From: Deltaproteobacteria bacterium
GTDB lineage: Bacteria > Myxococcota > B64-G9
DNA length: 64,000 nt
Direction of reading: 5' to 3'
NCBI GenBank assembly: GCA_019307065.1
Contig: JAFDKH010000020.1
Location: 1-64,000, forward strand
Part shown: positions 43,795 to 53,006 of the stretch, one piece after another
Layout of the letters: the number at the start of each line of letters is the position of its first letter
Numbering within the stretch: the stretch's first letter is position 1
Made by a program: the position numbers and the translations under genes
Notes under the pieces: model-generated
Seen by the model: only the letters and a program-made list of their open reading frames with translations
The model's database searches: none
Told to the model about the DNA's origin: nothing

Positions 43795-45936
43795 TCACTT
43801 TTTCCCGCCGTTCATGCCCTTGCGCTTGAGCAGGGGTTCGATCTCGGGCTCGGCGCCGCGGAAGCGCTTGTACAACGTCATGGGATCTTCCGCACCACCG
43901 CGACTGAGGATATTCTTACGAAAGGATTCAGCGGTCTTCTGGTCGAACAGGCCGGTCTCCTTGAAGGCCTCGAAAGCATCGGCGTCGAGGACCTGGGCCC
44001 AGACGTAGCTGTAGTAGCCGGCCGAGTAGTAGTCACCGGAAAAAATGTGCGCGAAGTAGTGGCTCTTATAACGGACTACGATTTCGGGGATCAAGCCGAT
44101 CTTATCGAGCGATTTGGTTTCGAATCCGACAACATCGAGCTTCTCGGCCTGGTCGAGCATGTGCCAGTCCATGTCCAGGAAACAGGCAGCCAGGTACTCG
44201 ACGGTGACAAAACCCTGGTTGAAATAGCGGCTCTTTTCGAGCTTTTCAATCAGCTGGTCCGGGATCGGCTCGTTGGTCTGGTAGTGCTTAGCATACATTT
44301 TCAACACTTCGGGCTCAGAGGCCCAGTTTTCCATGATCTGCGAGGGCAGCTCAACGAAATCAACCTTGATGTTGTCCGAACTGCCCGCGTAAGTGGTGTC
44401 GGCCAGCAGCGCATGCAATGCGTGACCGAACTCATGGAAAAGCGTCTCAACTTCTTCGAAGCTCAAGAGCGCCGGCTTGTCCCCGGTAGGCATGGAGAAG
44501 TTACCCACGTTGACGATCAGCGGAGTGATCTTCTTCCCTTCTCGGCGGGACTGTTCCCGGTAGCCTCCGCACCAGGCACCGCCACGCTTGCTGGCCCGCG
44601 GGAAGTAGTCCACATAGAAAATACCGATATGGCTGCCGTCCTTTTCCTGGACCTCGAAGGTGCGCACGTCCTTGTGGTACTTGGGGATGTCGTCTCTTTC
44701 CTTGAATTGGATCCCGTATAACTTCGTGGCGACCTCAAAAGCGCCGTTCAAGACATTTTCGAGCTTGAAGTAGGGCCGCAGCTCGTTTTCGTCCAGGTCG
44801 TACTTGGCTTTCCTGAGCTTCTCGGCGTAGTACCACCAGTCCCAGGGCTGCAGTTTGAAATCCTGGCCTTCCTTCTTGATCAGAGCCTGTAGTTCCTCGG
44901 CCTCGCGTTTTGCCACCGGCAGGGCCGCCTTCCAGACCTGGTCGAGCAGTTTGTAGACGTTCTTGGGGTTCTTAGCCATTCTTCTCACCAACTGGAAATC
45001 GGCGTAGGTTTTGTATCCAAGTAGTTTGGCTTTCTCTACCCTGAGCGCGATGATCTTTTTCAGGTTCTCCTTGTTGTCCAGTTCGTCGCCGTTGTTGCCC
45101 CGCGAGATGTAGCCTGAAAACATCTTCTCGCGCAGCTCGCGTCTGCTAGAAAATTGCAGGAAGGGAATCAAGCTGGGCTTGTGGAGGGTGAAGACCCACT
45201 TGCCCTCGTGACCGCGCTCTTTGGCAGCTTTCGTAGCAGCCGCGACGACCCGCTCGGGAAGGCCGGCCAGGTCCTCCTTTTTCTCCAGCACAATCTCGAA
45301 CTTGTTGTTTTCTTTAAGAATGTTCTCCCTAAATTTCAGGTTCAGCAGTGAAAGCTGCTTGTTGATCTCCCGCAGCCTGACCTTGCTCTGATCGTCTAAG
45401 TCTGCGCCACCGCGGACGAAGTCCAGATAGAGCTCTTGCAACAGGGTGCTTTGTTCCACATTAAGCTTCAGTTCGTCTTTCTTTTCATAGATGACCTTGA
45501 CCCGCTTGAACAGATCCTGATTGAGCAAGATGTCGTCTTTGTGCTTCGACAGCCTGGGGACCAACTTCTGGGCGATTTTCTGCATTTCGTCGTTGGTGTC
45601 GGCGCTCATCAGGCCGAAGAATGTTCGGGCAACCCGGGTGAGCGGCTCACCGGCCCGGTCGAGGGCTTCCACTGTATTTTCGAAGGTGGGGGCCTCCGAT
45701 CTGCCGACGATCTCGGCAACTTGCCGGCTGTGAAGCTCCATGGCCTTTTCAAACGCCGGCAGATAATGCTCGTTCTTTATGCGATCGAAGGGCGGCGCGT
45801 CGAACGGGGTAGCGTACTCTTCGAAGAAGGGATTCGCAGCCATTTTCTCCTCAGGCGGTGGCGTCGTTTTCACCTGCTGGGTGCAGGCAGTAAAAGTAAG
45901 CACGAAGACAGCACACACAAGGCTGTAAACTTTCAT
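43795..45936 (-). CDS. M3-family metallopeptidase lipoprotein (Dcp-like)
   Basis: 713 residues with signal peptide and lipobox TAC. The thimet/dipeptidyl-carboxypeptidase fold is shown by the zinc site FHEFGHALHALL (HEXXH), the downstream metal-ligand Glu helix, and terminal SYVWAQVLDADAF. Length matches Dcp. It is likely anchored in the envelope and cleaves short peptides. AAGGAG stands five bases before the ATG. Monocistronic, divergent from the HAD gene. Confidence 0.95.
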   Translation of the reverse strand: MKVYSLVCAVFVLTFTACTQQVKTTPPPEEKMAANPFFEEYATPFDAPPFDRIKNEHYLPAFEKAMELHSRQVAEIVGRSEAPTFENTVEALDRAGEPLTRVARTFFGLMSADTNDEMQKIAQKLVPRLSKHKDDILLNQDLFKRVKVIYEKKDELKLNVEQSTLLQELYLDFVRGGADLDDQSKVRLREINKQLSLLNLKFRENILKENNKFEIVLEKKEDLAGLPERVVAAATKAAKERGHEGKWVFTLHKPSLIPFLQFSSRRELREKMFSGYISRGNNGDELDNKENLKKIIALRVEKAKLLGYKTYADFQLVRRMAKNPKNVYKLLDQVWKAALPVAKREAEELQALIKKEGQDFKLQPWDWWYYAEKLRKAKYDLDENELRPYFKLENVLNGAFEVATKLYGIQFKERDDIPKYHKDVRTFEVQEKDGSHIGIFYVDYFPRASKRGGAWCGGYREQSRREGKKITPLIVNVGNFSMPTGDKPALLSFEEVETLFHEFGHALHALLADTTYAGSSDNIKVDFVELPSQIMENWASEPEVLKMYAKHYQTNEPIPDQLIEKLEKSRYFNQGFVTVEYLAACFLDMDWHMLDQAEKLDVVGFETKSLDKIGLIPEIVVRYKSHYFAHIFSGDYYSAGYYSYVWAQVLDADAFEAFKETGLFDQKTAESFRKNILSRGGAEDPMTLYKRFRGAEPEIEPLLKRKGMNGGKK

Positions 45937-46087
45937 TTTCGCTCCTTTTTTCTTGGTGAACGCTGATGCGCCGTTTGAATTTCCCAGACACGGGCCGATA
46001 GTATCCCGGCGAGATTTACGTGTAAAGAGTGCTGGACTGCCGATTGACTAGATTCGAATCATATATAATTAAAGTTCTTGCGAAAGC

Positions 46088-46132
46088 TATAATCCTTCGG
46101 TCTAATTCTGTCTCCCTAAGCACCTTAGGAGG
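46088..46132 (+). promoter_or_regulatory. TATAAT box and ribosome-site hairpin before the HAD gene
   Basis: TATAAT stands at 46088-46093 without a good -35. The leader contains CCTAAG (46115-46120), CAC, CTTAGG (46124-46129), a perfect 6-bp hairpin with 3-base loop whose right arm is part of the AGGAGG at 46127-46132. Folding would hide the ribosome binding site. Confidence 0.45.
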
Positions 46133-46136
46133 TTAC

Positions 46137-47051
46137 ATGAAGGCTGTCCTGTCTACCCTCAAATTCATCGTTGTTTTTCTATTTGTCAGTCTACTCTCCA
46201 ACTGCACCCACAGCCCAAAAGGCTTTAATCCGATTCATGGGTTCACTCCGCAAGCAAATTCACAGCTGGAAGCATTTTTTATAAAAACCCAGGTAGAAAC
46301 CGGAAGAAAAGTTGCGGTTTTCGACGGCGATGGGACCGTTCTCGGGCAAACCCCCCACTATCTGGCTGATGAGTGCATGTATATGTATGCCAAAAAGAAA
46401 CCCGAGAAGAAACCGGAACTACTGGTCGAAATGGGAAAGATACGCAACGTATCTATGCGCTATGTTCAGGGAAGAGTGGAATACTTAGCCGGAGAAAGTG
46501 TGACTTTCCTGCGCGATATGGGCGAAAAGTGTTTCAACCAGCACTACTCAAAAAAGATCTTCGAGCCGAGCCGCCGTTTGATTCAGGTCCTGAAACAGCA
46601 CGGTTTTGAAGTCTGGGTCGTGACCGGCTCACCCCAGGTGCTCTACCAACAATTTCTGGCCAAGCAACTCGATATCCCGATTATCAACGTCGTCGGAGTA
46701 AAATCGGTAGTCCGCGGCGGAATCGTAACCGGTGAGATGGTACCCCCAATACCTCAAGACCACGGCAAGAAAGAAGCCATCGAGACATTCATTCAAGAAC
46801 AGCCGCTCTTCGTGGCCGGCAACAGCCGCGGAGACAAGGAGATGATCGAATACAGTCGCGGCCTGAGGATGATTGTGAATCCGGATGAACATGTCGCGCC
46901 CGACCAGAAACAAAGCATCGCCGACTACGCCAAATCCGAAAACTGGCTGATTGTCAGGATTCGCGACGTACCCGAGCCTGGGTTTCCGTCCATTTCATCG
47001 AAGGCTTTCGGGATCAGAATCAATAAAACCCGGGATGTAAAAAGCGACTGA
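46137..47051 (+). CDS. HAD-superfamily phosphatase lipoprotein (SerB/PhoE-like)
   Basis: 304 residues with signal peptide and lipobox SNC. HAD motifs are present: FDGDGTV (motif I, nucleophile and acid aspartates), VVTGSP (motif II), a lysine in DHGKK (motif III) and GNSRGDKEMI (motif IV). The helical cap between I and II makes it like phosphoserine-phosphatase type enzymes. It acts outside the cytoplasm on an unknown phosphomonoester. The ATG at 46137 follows AGGAGG. Confidence 0.85.
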   Translation: MKAVLSTLKFIVVFLFVSLLSNCTHSPKGFNPIHGFTPQANSQLEAFFIKTQVETGRKVAVFDGDGTVLGQTPHYLADECMYMYAKKKPEKKPELLVEMGKIRNVSMRYVQGRVEYLAGESVTFLRDMGEKCFNQHYSKKIFEPSRRLIQVLKQHGFEVWVVTGSPQVLYQQFLAKQLDIPIINVVGVKSVVRGGIVTGEMVPPIPQDHGKKEAIETFIQEQPLFVAGNSRGDKEMIEYSRGLRMIVNPDEHVAPDQKQSIADYAKSENWLIVRIRDVPEPGFPSISSKAFGIRINKTRDVKSD

Positions 47052-47054
47052 CAA

Positions 47055-48545
47055 TCACGAGAAATCGCGCCTGAGCGAAATACCGCGCTTTTTCAGCAGC
47101 CGGTAAATAGTGACCACATTCACGCCGGCCCGGCGAGCAACCGCCTTGATATCCCCACGACATTCGCTGAGTAGATCTTCTAAGTATTGTCGTTCGAGGG
47201 GTTCCAACCAATGCTCGCGCATCTGCACAAGTGTCTTGTAGGCGAACTTCAACTGGGTGGACGCGGGAGTTACCGAGCGAATCGAACCGGGCAGATGCTC
47301 AGGCAGAATTTCTTCACTAGTAGTCATGATTACGGCATGTTCGACTACGTTTTTCAGTTCGCGCATGTTGCCGGGAAAGTCATAGTTATACATCATCGCC
47401 ATTGCTTGCGGAGATGTTCGTTTTACTTCTTTTTTCATTTTCCTGGCTGCTTGTAATAGAAACACTTCGGTAAGCAACTCGAGGTTGGTCTTATAGCTAC
47501 GTAGCGGAGGCAGTTGCAGGGTGACCACGCTCAAGCGGTAGTAAAGGTCGTCGCGAAAGGTACGCTGGCGAACCATGTCCGCCAGATTGTGGTGGGTCGC
47601 ACAAATCAGTCGTACGTCGACTCGCGCCGGAGGGACGTTGGAACCAAGCGGCTGAATCTCGCCGTCTTCGACTGCCCGCAAGAGTTTTGCCTGCAAAGAC
47701 ATAGGCATGTCACCGATCTCGTCGAGGAAAAGAGTGCCCTTGTGGGCCTTGGTGAATTCTCCGGTCTTGGCATAAGTGGCACCGGTAAAAGCCCCCTTGG
47801 CATGCCCAAACAGGGTGCTTTCCAGCAAGGCTTCCGGGATAGCCGCACAGTTGACCGTAATCATCGGCTGGCCCATACGGGTACTGTTGAAATGGATCGC
47901 ATTGGCAACCAGCTCTTTGCCGGTCCCGCTTTCTCCATGAATCAATACCGGAGCGTCAGTCGGAGCTACTTGTTCGAGTTGGCGTTCCACTTCGAGCCAT
48001 TCGGTCGACAGACCCTTGATTAGAAAAGGCCTGCCCTGCCCCGGTCCCTTCGACCAATATAGCTGGGCGCGGCGTAAAAACTTGGCTGACGACTCAGCCA
48101 GGCTCTGAAGTTCCTCGATGTGCTCGGTCCCGAAAGCATCCGGCTCTCGCGCCGAAACAGTGATTACTCCCATGGCCCGCTTTTGATAAGGGATTGGCAC
48201 GGCCACGACCGATCGGACATCCTGAAAATATCTGGCATAATGAGGGTCGTTATTGGTGTCATTACACAGATAGGCTTGATTGTTGTCGTATACCCATAAG
48301 GCGATACCGTTCGGCCGATCATCTTGGCGATGGCGCAGCAACACTCCGGGCAGGTTGATAATCAAGTCATCGACCAGATGGAAATGGATCGCCAGACCTT
48401 TGGCTTTTCGATCCCATAAAAAGATCGCCCCGTTGTGGGCATTGGTGCGTTCGAGGGCCAACTCCATGACCCGCCGCTCGAGCGACTCGGCTTCGGCCGA
48501 ATGCAGGGCCTCGTCTGTCGGCGAGATTAGTTTACTTTCACGCAT
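47055..48545 (-). CDS. GAF-domain sigma54-dependent transcriptional activator
   Basis: 496 residues. The N-terminal GAF domain (about 20-160; NAHNGAIFLWDRKAKGL, VVAVPIPYQKRAMGVITVS) replaces a receiver domain. The AAA+ domain has Walker A GESGTGK, the sigma54 loop GAFTGA and LFLDEIGDM. A Fis-type helix-turn-helix closes the protein (AVARRAGVNVVTIYRLLKKRG). It would respond to a small ligand or redox state rather than phosphorylation. It is divergent from the lipoprotein gene at 48710, which has a sigma54 promoter. Confidence 0.94.
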   Translation of the reverse strand: MRESKLISPTDEALHSAEAESLERRVMELALERTNAHNGAIFLWDRKAKGLAIHFHLVDDLIINLPGVLLRHRQDDRPNGIALWVYDNNQAYLCNDTNNDPHYARYFQDVRSVVAVPIPYQKRAMGVITVSAREPDAFGTEHIEELQSLAESSAKFLRRAQLYWSKGPGQGRPFLIKGLSTEWLEVERQLEQVAPTDAPVLIHGESGTGKELVANAIHFNSTRMGQPMITVNCAAIPEALLESTLFGHAKGAFTGATYAKTGEFTKAHKGTLFLDEIGDMPMSLQAKLLRAVEDGEIQPLGSNVPPARVDVRLICATHHNLADMVRQRTFRDDLYYRLSVVTLQLPPLRSYKTNLELLTEVFLLQAARKMKKEVKRTSPQAMAMMYNYDFPGNMRELKNVVEHAVIMTTSEEILPEHLPGSIRSVTPASTQLKFAYKTLVQMREHWLEPLERQYLEDLLSECRGDIKAVARRAGVNVVTIYRLLKKRGISLRRDFS

Positions 48546-48550
48546 AATAG

Positions 48551-48564
48551 TTGCATTATTGCAA
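48551..48564. promoter_or_regulatory. Palindrome, candidate activator binding site (UAS)
   Basis: TTGCATTATTGCAA is a perfect 5-4-5 palindrome. It lies six bases before the activator start codon and about 115 bases before the expected start site of the sigma54 promoter at 48648-48664, the normal distance for an enhancer. It may also serve autoregulation. Confidence 0.6.
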
Positions 48565-48647
48565 ATTTTTTACATGATATCAAGCAATATTTTCTCTCCT
48601 CGTGACACACTACTTTGTATTCATTGAACTTCATATTTTCAAACCTT

Positions 48648-48664
48648 TTGGCATGGCCATTGCT
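48648..48664 (+). promoter_or_regulatory. Sigma54 (-24/-12) promoter
   Basis: TTGGCATGGCCATTGCT fits the TGGCAYRNNNNTTGCW consensus at every defined position, with GG and GC separated by exactly ten bases. It points at the lipoprotein gene at 48710 and is next to a divergent sigma54 activator gene. Confidence 0.8.
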
Positions 48665-48709
48665 AATGAACAAGTAACATATGTCATCACAATTTCAAGG
48701 AGCAGCGCC

Positions 48710-49357
48710 ATGAAGAAATTCAACCAAACCCTTTTCGTAGCAATTGCAGTTATAACCCTGTCCGCCTGTGGTGGAACAGATAATCGAGTCGTGGACCTAT
48801 CTGAATCTGATCAACCGATCGAGCTAATCGACGATACCGGATTGCTGGCCTTTTTGAACGATCAAGTACATACGACTCGTACTTATCTGGATATTGGCTG
48901 CGACATCCGCAAAGATTCAGCAAAGTACATCATCGGCCATCGCGACGGCCTGGACGGCACACCCGGCACAGCCGATGACAATCTGTTCAACGACCTCGAA
49001 GAAGTCGGCAGTGTTTACAAAGTTGGACCTTCCACGTTGGAGAAATTATATATATGTGCTGCCGCCAGCGGTTATCTTTTCTCAAAAGAGGCCGGCCTGA
49101 TCGCATTCATGAACGATCAAGCCGAAACAACTGTTGCGCGACTAGATGCCGACTGTGCCATCCGAAGCGACTCGGCTGAGTATCTAATCGGCCATCGTGA
49201 CGGCCTTGACCTCATACCCGGCTCACAAGACGACAACTTGTTCGACAACATCGAAGAGATCGACAATGTCTATATGGTGGGCCTGTGGACGATTAATCGT
49301 CTGTACGCCTGCGCAGAAGGATTCGGCTATTTCACACAAGATCCTGGTGCTTTATAA
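48710..49357 (+). CDS. Lipoprotein with two tandem helix-hairpin-helix-like domains
   Basis: 215 residues with signal peptide and lipobox SAC. Two copies of an 80-residue unit follow, each with FLNDQ/FMNDQ, IIGHRDGLDG or LIGHRDGLDL, DDNLF and a VG-x-L hairpin end (VGSVYKVGPSTLEKL). The unit resembles the hairpin and RDG segment of GspK-type and ComEA-type proteins, but I cannot assign a function. The ATG at 48710 follows AAGGAG. Probably regulated by sigma54 and the divergent activator. Confidence 0.8.
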   Translation: MKKFNQTLFVAIAVITLSACGGTDNRVVDLSESDQPIELIDDTGLLAFLNDQVHTTRTYLDIGCDIRKDSAKYIIGHRDGLDGTPGTADDNLFNDLEEVGSVYKVGPSTLEKLYICAAASGYLFSKEAGLIAFMNDQAETTVARLDADCAIRSDSAEYLIGHRDGLDLIPGSQDDNLFDNIEEIDNVYMVGLWTINRLYACAEGFGYFTQDPGAL

Positions 49358-49358
49358 A

Positions 49359-50240
49359 TCAGACCTCATAGAGTATCGAGCGTATCTCTCTAAGTTGATG
49401 AATCATGGTGAGTGGGCTCTGGGTAGCTCCGGCCAGGCATCCGCAATTCGCACAGTCTGCATTTGGCGCAAAACATCTTCTCTTGTTCCAGGAAACATCA
49501 TAATGGAGGGCTTCATCTCCCCAGTAACACGGGCCGCGGTGGTCGGCAATCGAGTACCATTTAATCATGGTCTCGCTGACCAATAGATCTTCTGGAAAGA
49601 GCTGTTTGACACGAATCAATTCCCGAATTATTGCCTGGCGAGCCTCGCTACCCAACTCCCAAGGATTGTAGCCGTCGTTCCTGGGCGTGTAGATGTTACA
49701 CACAACTCCCGTGAAACCAGAGTCCCGGGCAAGCCGAACCACATGCTCGAGTTCGGTGTAGTTTTGCTCGGCCAGAACCATATTGATAACGACCCGATCG
49801 TCACCGGTAAAGTTTTTCAACACCCGGTCATAGACACCTTGTCCGCGAATGCTGTCGTTTATTTTACGCGAACCATCAATTGATACAAATAACCTGTGTT
49901 TGAACTCACTTGGAATCTTTATGGTTCCGTTTGTGATCACAAAAATGAAAGGAAAGATCTTGTGAGCCAACATTAAAATATCAATCCTGAGAGCAGGCTC
50001 ACCGCCTACCAGGAGAATAAAGCGTACGCCGTCTTCGTAAAGCTGCCTGAATCTCTTTTCCCAGACATCAAGCGGTTGATCCTGTTTGTTTAACTTGTCC
50101 CTTCCATAGAAATGATAGCAATGCTTGCAGTGCAGGTTGCAATTGTCGGTGATGTCTACCTCGGCACTGTGCTTAACACCGAGTACGATTCGCCTGAACT
50201 CGAGCCACGGAAAATAAAGCACTGCTTGCATACGCTTCAT
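49359..50240 (-). CDS. Radical SAM protein
   Basis: 293 residues with the radical-SAM cluster motif CNLHCKHC (C34, C38, C41), the GGE-type motif VGGEPAL, and VSIDGS. A Cys-rich C-terminal segment (CYWGDE, RCFAPNADCANCGC) suggests an auxiliary iron-sulfur site of the SPASM/Twitch kind. The ATG at 50240 follows AGGG; earlier starts would add unrelated residues. Reaction unknown. The two-base gap to the convergent lipoprotein gene leaves no room for a terminator. Confidence 0.85.
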   Translation of the reverse strand: MKRMQAVLYFPWLEFRRIVLGVKHSAEVDITDNCNLHCKHCYHFYGRDKLNKQDQPLDVWEKRFRQLYEDGVRFILLVGGEPALRIDILMLAHKIFPFIFVITNGTIKIPSEFKHRLFVSIDGSRKINDSIRGQGVYDRVLKNFTGDDRVVINMVLAEQNYTELEHVVRLARDSGFTGVVCNIYTPRNDGYNPWELGSEARQAIIRELIRVKQLFPEDLLVSETMIKWYSIADHRGPCYWGDEALHYDVSWNKRRCFAPNADCANCGCLAGATQSPLTMIHQLREIRSILYEV

Positions 50241-50387
50241 GATTTTCCCTACCAGTCGTGGTTGAAGAGTAGCAATGAATGCGGCCGGTTTCCACAAGGA
50301 ATATGACTGAATTCGATTGTCTTGTTCCAAAAAGCAAGAGTGATATAGTCGGGCCGGACACAACCATTTGACTCCAAGGATCGGCAG

Positions 50388-51353
50388 ATGAACAGTAGTT
50401 CCAGCAATTCCAGCGACCGCCTACTAGACAAGTTAACGGCGCCCGATCGGGCCGGCGAGTTTGTCGGCCTGCTATTTGATTTCGGAATGAATCAGGAATT
50501 GAAACTCTACCTCTCGGCCAAGCGAGTTCTGGACCGACTTATTCGAATGGCCCAAAGCCCGTTTCTAAAACATGTAATCACCAAGCATTTCAGGCCTTTT
50601 CTCGATCGCGAAGCAGCCCGGGCAGAGCAACAGGGCGAATGTGTTTCTGCCTACCTCACCCCGCAGGCCAACCAGGTTTTCGACGATTTGTCCAGCCGAC
50701 CGGTTCATCTCGAGCAACAGTTTCTCGAGAAGTTAATCAAACAGGATGCAGTCCGCCATCTAATAAAAATGATCGTTATCGAAACCATCAACCGCTTTAT
50801 AAAAAGCATCAAGGGAGACGGTGACGGGCTACTAGGCAAGGTCGGCAAGCTGGGAATTGGAAGCGGGCTATTTTCTAAAGTAGGCAAGCAAATCGAGGCG
50901 CACCTGCAATCCGCGGCGGCATCATTTGTACAAGGCTCACTCGATCGGGTCATGAAAACCGTAGTCGCTACGGTCAGCTCACCGGAAATGGCCGTCCACC
51001 TCGGCAAACTGAACAAGGCGGGTTACCGGGCCGTACTGGCGCTCGAAACCACCATCGTCTGGCAAGCCCTGTTGCGCCAGCCGCTCGACGATCTCCTGGC
51101 CGTTGTTCCGGGCCTATTGAGCTTCAACATTGATCGCGCGGTCGTTCAAGAAGCCGTCACCGCCGAAGTGAAGGCCGTCTTGGATGCCGAAGAATCAAAA
51201 ACAATTCGTCAAATCGTCAATGACGACCAGCTCACGGCCCAGTGGCGGGCCGAGTGCGTTGAAATCGGCAGTGAGCTCTTGTCCAACTTCGCAAGATCCC
51301 CGGAATTTCAAAGCTGGCTGGCAGCGGCCGATAAAGATAAATCAGAAGACTAG
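50388..51353 (+). CDS. Helical protein of unknown function
   Basis: 321 residues, predicted mostly alpha-helical and soluble, with no signal peptide. A Gly-rich loop lies mid-protein (DGDGLLGKVGKLGIGSGLFSKVG). No motif recognised. AAGGA stands about seven bases before the ATG. It is divergent from the radical SAM gene and convergent with the bestrophin-like gene. Codon use looks like its neighbours. Confidence 0.65.
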   Translation: MNSSSSNSSDRLLDKLTAPDRAGEFVGLLFDFGMNQELKLYLSAKRVLDRLIRMAQSPFLKHVITKHFRPFLDREAARAEQQGECVSAYLTPQANQVFDDLSSRPVHLEQQFLEKLIKQDAVRHLIKMIVIETINRFIKSIKGDGDGLLGKVGKLGIGSGLFSKVGKQIEAHLQSAAASFVQGSLDRVMKTVVATVSSPEMAVHLGKLNKAGYRAVLALETTIVWQALLRQPLDDLLAVVPGLLSFNIDRAVVQEAVTAEVKAVLDAEESKTIRQIVNDDQLTAQWRAECVEIGSELLSNFARSPEFQSWLAAADKDKSED

Positions 51354-51386
51354 CCTTCCGATCGATCCGCTACTTATGAACAGCAG

Positions 51387-52175
51387 CTATTCGGCAGTCA
51401 CAACCATATAATCTTCTACAACGTTGAGTTTGACATCGTCGGTGCCTATATCGTCGTAGGGATCTTCGATATCTTCCTGGACGTTGTCCAGGGTCACCAG
51501 CACCAGGCTATAGAGAACCGCGACCAGGTAACCGACCAGCGGAAACAATTCCGACTTGTAGCACAGCGCCGCGAAATAGGGCCCGAATGCAATCGGGAAA
51601 AAGTTTAGAAACACTCTCGAGTAAGCTCTCAGCGACACCGGTGTCCGATAAGTGGCGATGTTGCGCATGCGCTCGTAGTCAATCATCATCTTGCTGACGT
51701 ATTGGCTGGCGCGGGAAATCTCGCTACCGGTCACCTTGGCCTCGCGCAGGGCCTCGTTCGAAGCGGAAAAGCGCGAGAAAACAGACATGACTTTGCTGAA
51801 ACTGGCCTGCGAGCGGCCTTTCTCCATGAGATCTTCCCGAATGGCTATGATCAAGTCTTCGATGATCAGCCTGACGCGTTTACAATGCTCAGATTCTTTA
51901 TTGGCTTCACCGGGAACCCAATCACGATGGGCGTAATAGAGAGCCACTCCATGGGCTTTGACTCCGGCAAAGAACTTGAGAGCCTCTTCACGGCGTTTGT
52001 AGGCAGCATTGATCGAAAAAACAATCGGGAAAACGACCGCCAAGCCGATCAAACCAGTCGGAATCTCGGCCCGGATGTTGAAATATAAGCAGGCATAGGT
52101 CGACCCCACGGCCAGTAAGGAGACAATGAATGTCTGCCAATCAACTACTGAGATGAAGTCCTTGAGTGTTTTCAT
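51387..52175 (-). CDS. Bestrophin-like membrane protein
   Basis: 262 residues with two hydrophobic pairs, near residues 15-60 and 180-220, and the C-terminal acidic motif LDNVQEDIEDPYDDIGTDD, which resembles the calcium-clasp region of bestrophins and bacterial homologues. It may form an anion channel; the match is to the family pattern rather than to a named gene. GAGG and an A run precede the ATG. Monocistronic. Confidence 0.7.
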   Translation of the reverse strand: MKTLKDFISVVDWQTFIVSLLAVGSTYACLYFNIRAEIPTGLIGLAVVFPIVFSINAAYKRREEALKFFAGVKAHGVALYYAHRDWVPGEANKESEHCKRVRLIIEDLIIAIREDLMEKGRSQASFSKVMSVFSRFSASNEALREAKVTGSEISRASQYVSKMMIDYERMRNIATYRTPVSLRAYSRVFLNFFPIAFGPYFAALCYKSELFPLVGYLVAVLYSLVLVTLDNVQEDIEDPYDDIGTDDVKLNVVEDYMVVTAE

Positions 52176-52209
52176 TTTTTTTCCTCGTCTATAAGAATAT
52201 TTTAAGAAG

Positions 52210-52222
52210 AACAGTCACTGTT
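52210..52222. promoter_or_regulatory. Short dyad between the bestrophin-like gene and yedF
   Basis: AACAG-TCA-CTGTT is a perfect 5-3-5 palindrome 35 bases upstream of the bestrophin-like start codon. It could be an operator. The rest of 52176-52368 is AT-rich without a clear promoter. Confidence 0.25.
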
Positions 52223-52368
52223 TCTGCATACGGAGAATATCTTAGTTTATCCGGCCAGACTCAAGAGTTATTTATTCTTTTTGCTATTTAAGATGTTTCA
52301 AAAATTTCACCTACCATAGCACCATTGGTACATGTTATATCAACTCCAGAAATATTTCGGGGAGACCA

Positions 52369-52992
52369 ATGATGAAACCAGAAAAAACTTTGGACATGCG
52401 CGGTCGTACCTGTCCCGAGCCGGTAGTCGAAACCGGCAAGGCACTCAGCGATAATGATATTGTGAAACTCATAATCATAGTTGACAACGATGCAGCGGTC
52501 GAAAACGTTCAGCGGATGGTAACCAGTAAAGGCTGGTCGTCGACTGTCGAAAAGAAAAGTGACGACGAATTCATTGTGAAAGCGCTCAGAGGAGCATCGC
52601 AACTGTCAACTGCATCTGAAGATGAATGTATCGTTTGTCAGGCACCTGAATCTCGACCCTGGGTGGCAATCCTGATTGCTTCATCCTGCTTCGGCCGGGG
52701 AGACGATGAACTTGGCCGCAAACTGATGGGCGGATTCGTCAAGACGATCAAGCAACTGGATCCTGTCCCCGAGTGTATTATCTTCATCAACAGCGGCGTA
52801 AAATTGGTAATTCAGGGTTCAGAAGTAGTCGATGTTTTAAAAGAGCTTTCTGAATCCGGCGTGCAAATACTAGCCTGCGGCACTTGCCTCGAACATTTCA
52901 AGATCATGGATGAAATTGCCGTTGGCAACGTATCCAACATGCTCGAAATCGCTTCGACTCTTGTCTCGGCCGACCGCATAGTGCGACCGTAA
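52369..52992 (+). CDS. yedF: Sulfurtransferase-like selenium metabolism protein YedF
   Basis: 207 residues. The N-terminal TusA-like domain has RGRTCPEPV with C15, and the C-terminal domain is DsrE/F-like (ACGTCLEHF). The two-domain form is that annotated as selenium-metabolism YedF in anaerobes. It may carry persulfide or selenide. GGGGAG precedes the ATG. No selD or selenocysteine gene is in the window, so the selenium link is by family only. Confidence 0.85.
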   Translation: MMKPEKTLDMRGRTCPEPVVETGKALSDNDIVKLIIIVDNDAAVENVQRMVTSKGWSSTVEKKSDDEFIVKALRGASQLSTASEDECIVCQAPESRPWVAILIASSCFGRGDDELGRKLMGGFVKTIKQLDPVPECIIFINSGVKLVIQGSEVVDVLKELSESGVQILACGTCLEHFKIMDEIAVGNVSNMLEIASTLVSADRIVRP

Positions 52993-53006
52993 CTATTGAG
53001 ACCTGC

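Noticed and set aside
46050..46060. tRNA T-arm-like GATTCGAATC
   Set aside because: The surrounding bases do not form a cloverleaf, and no acceptor stem is found; it is a chance palindrome.
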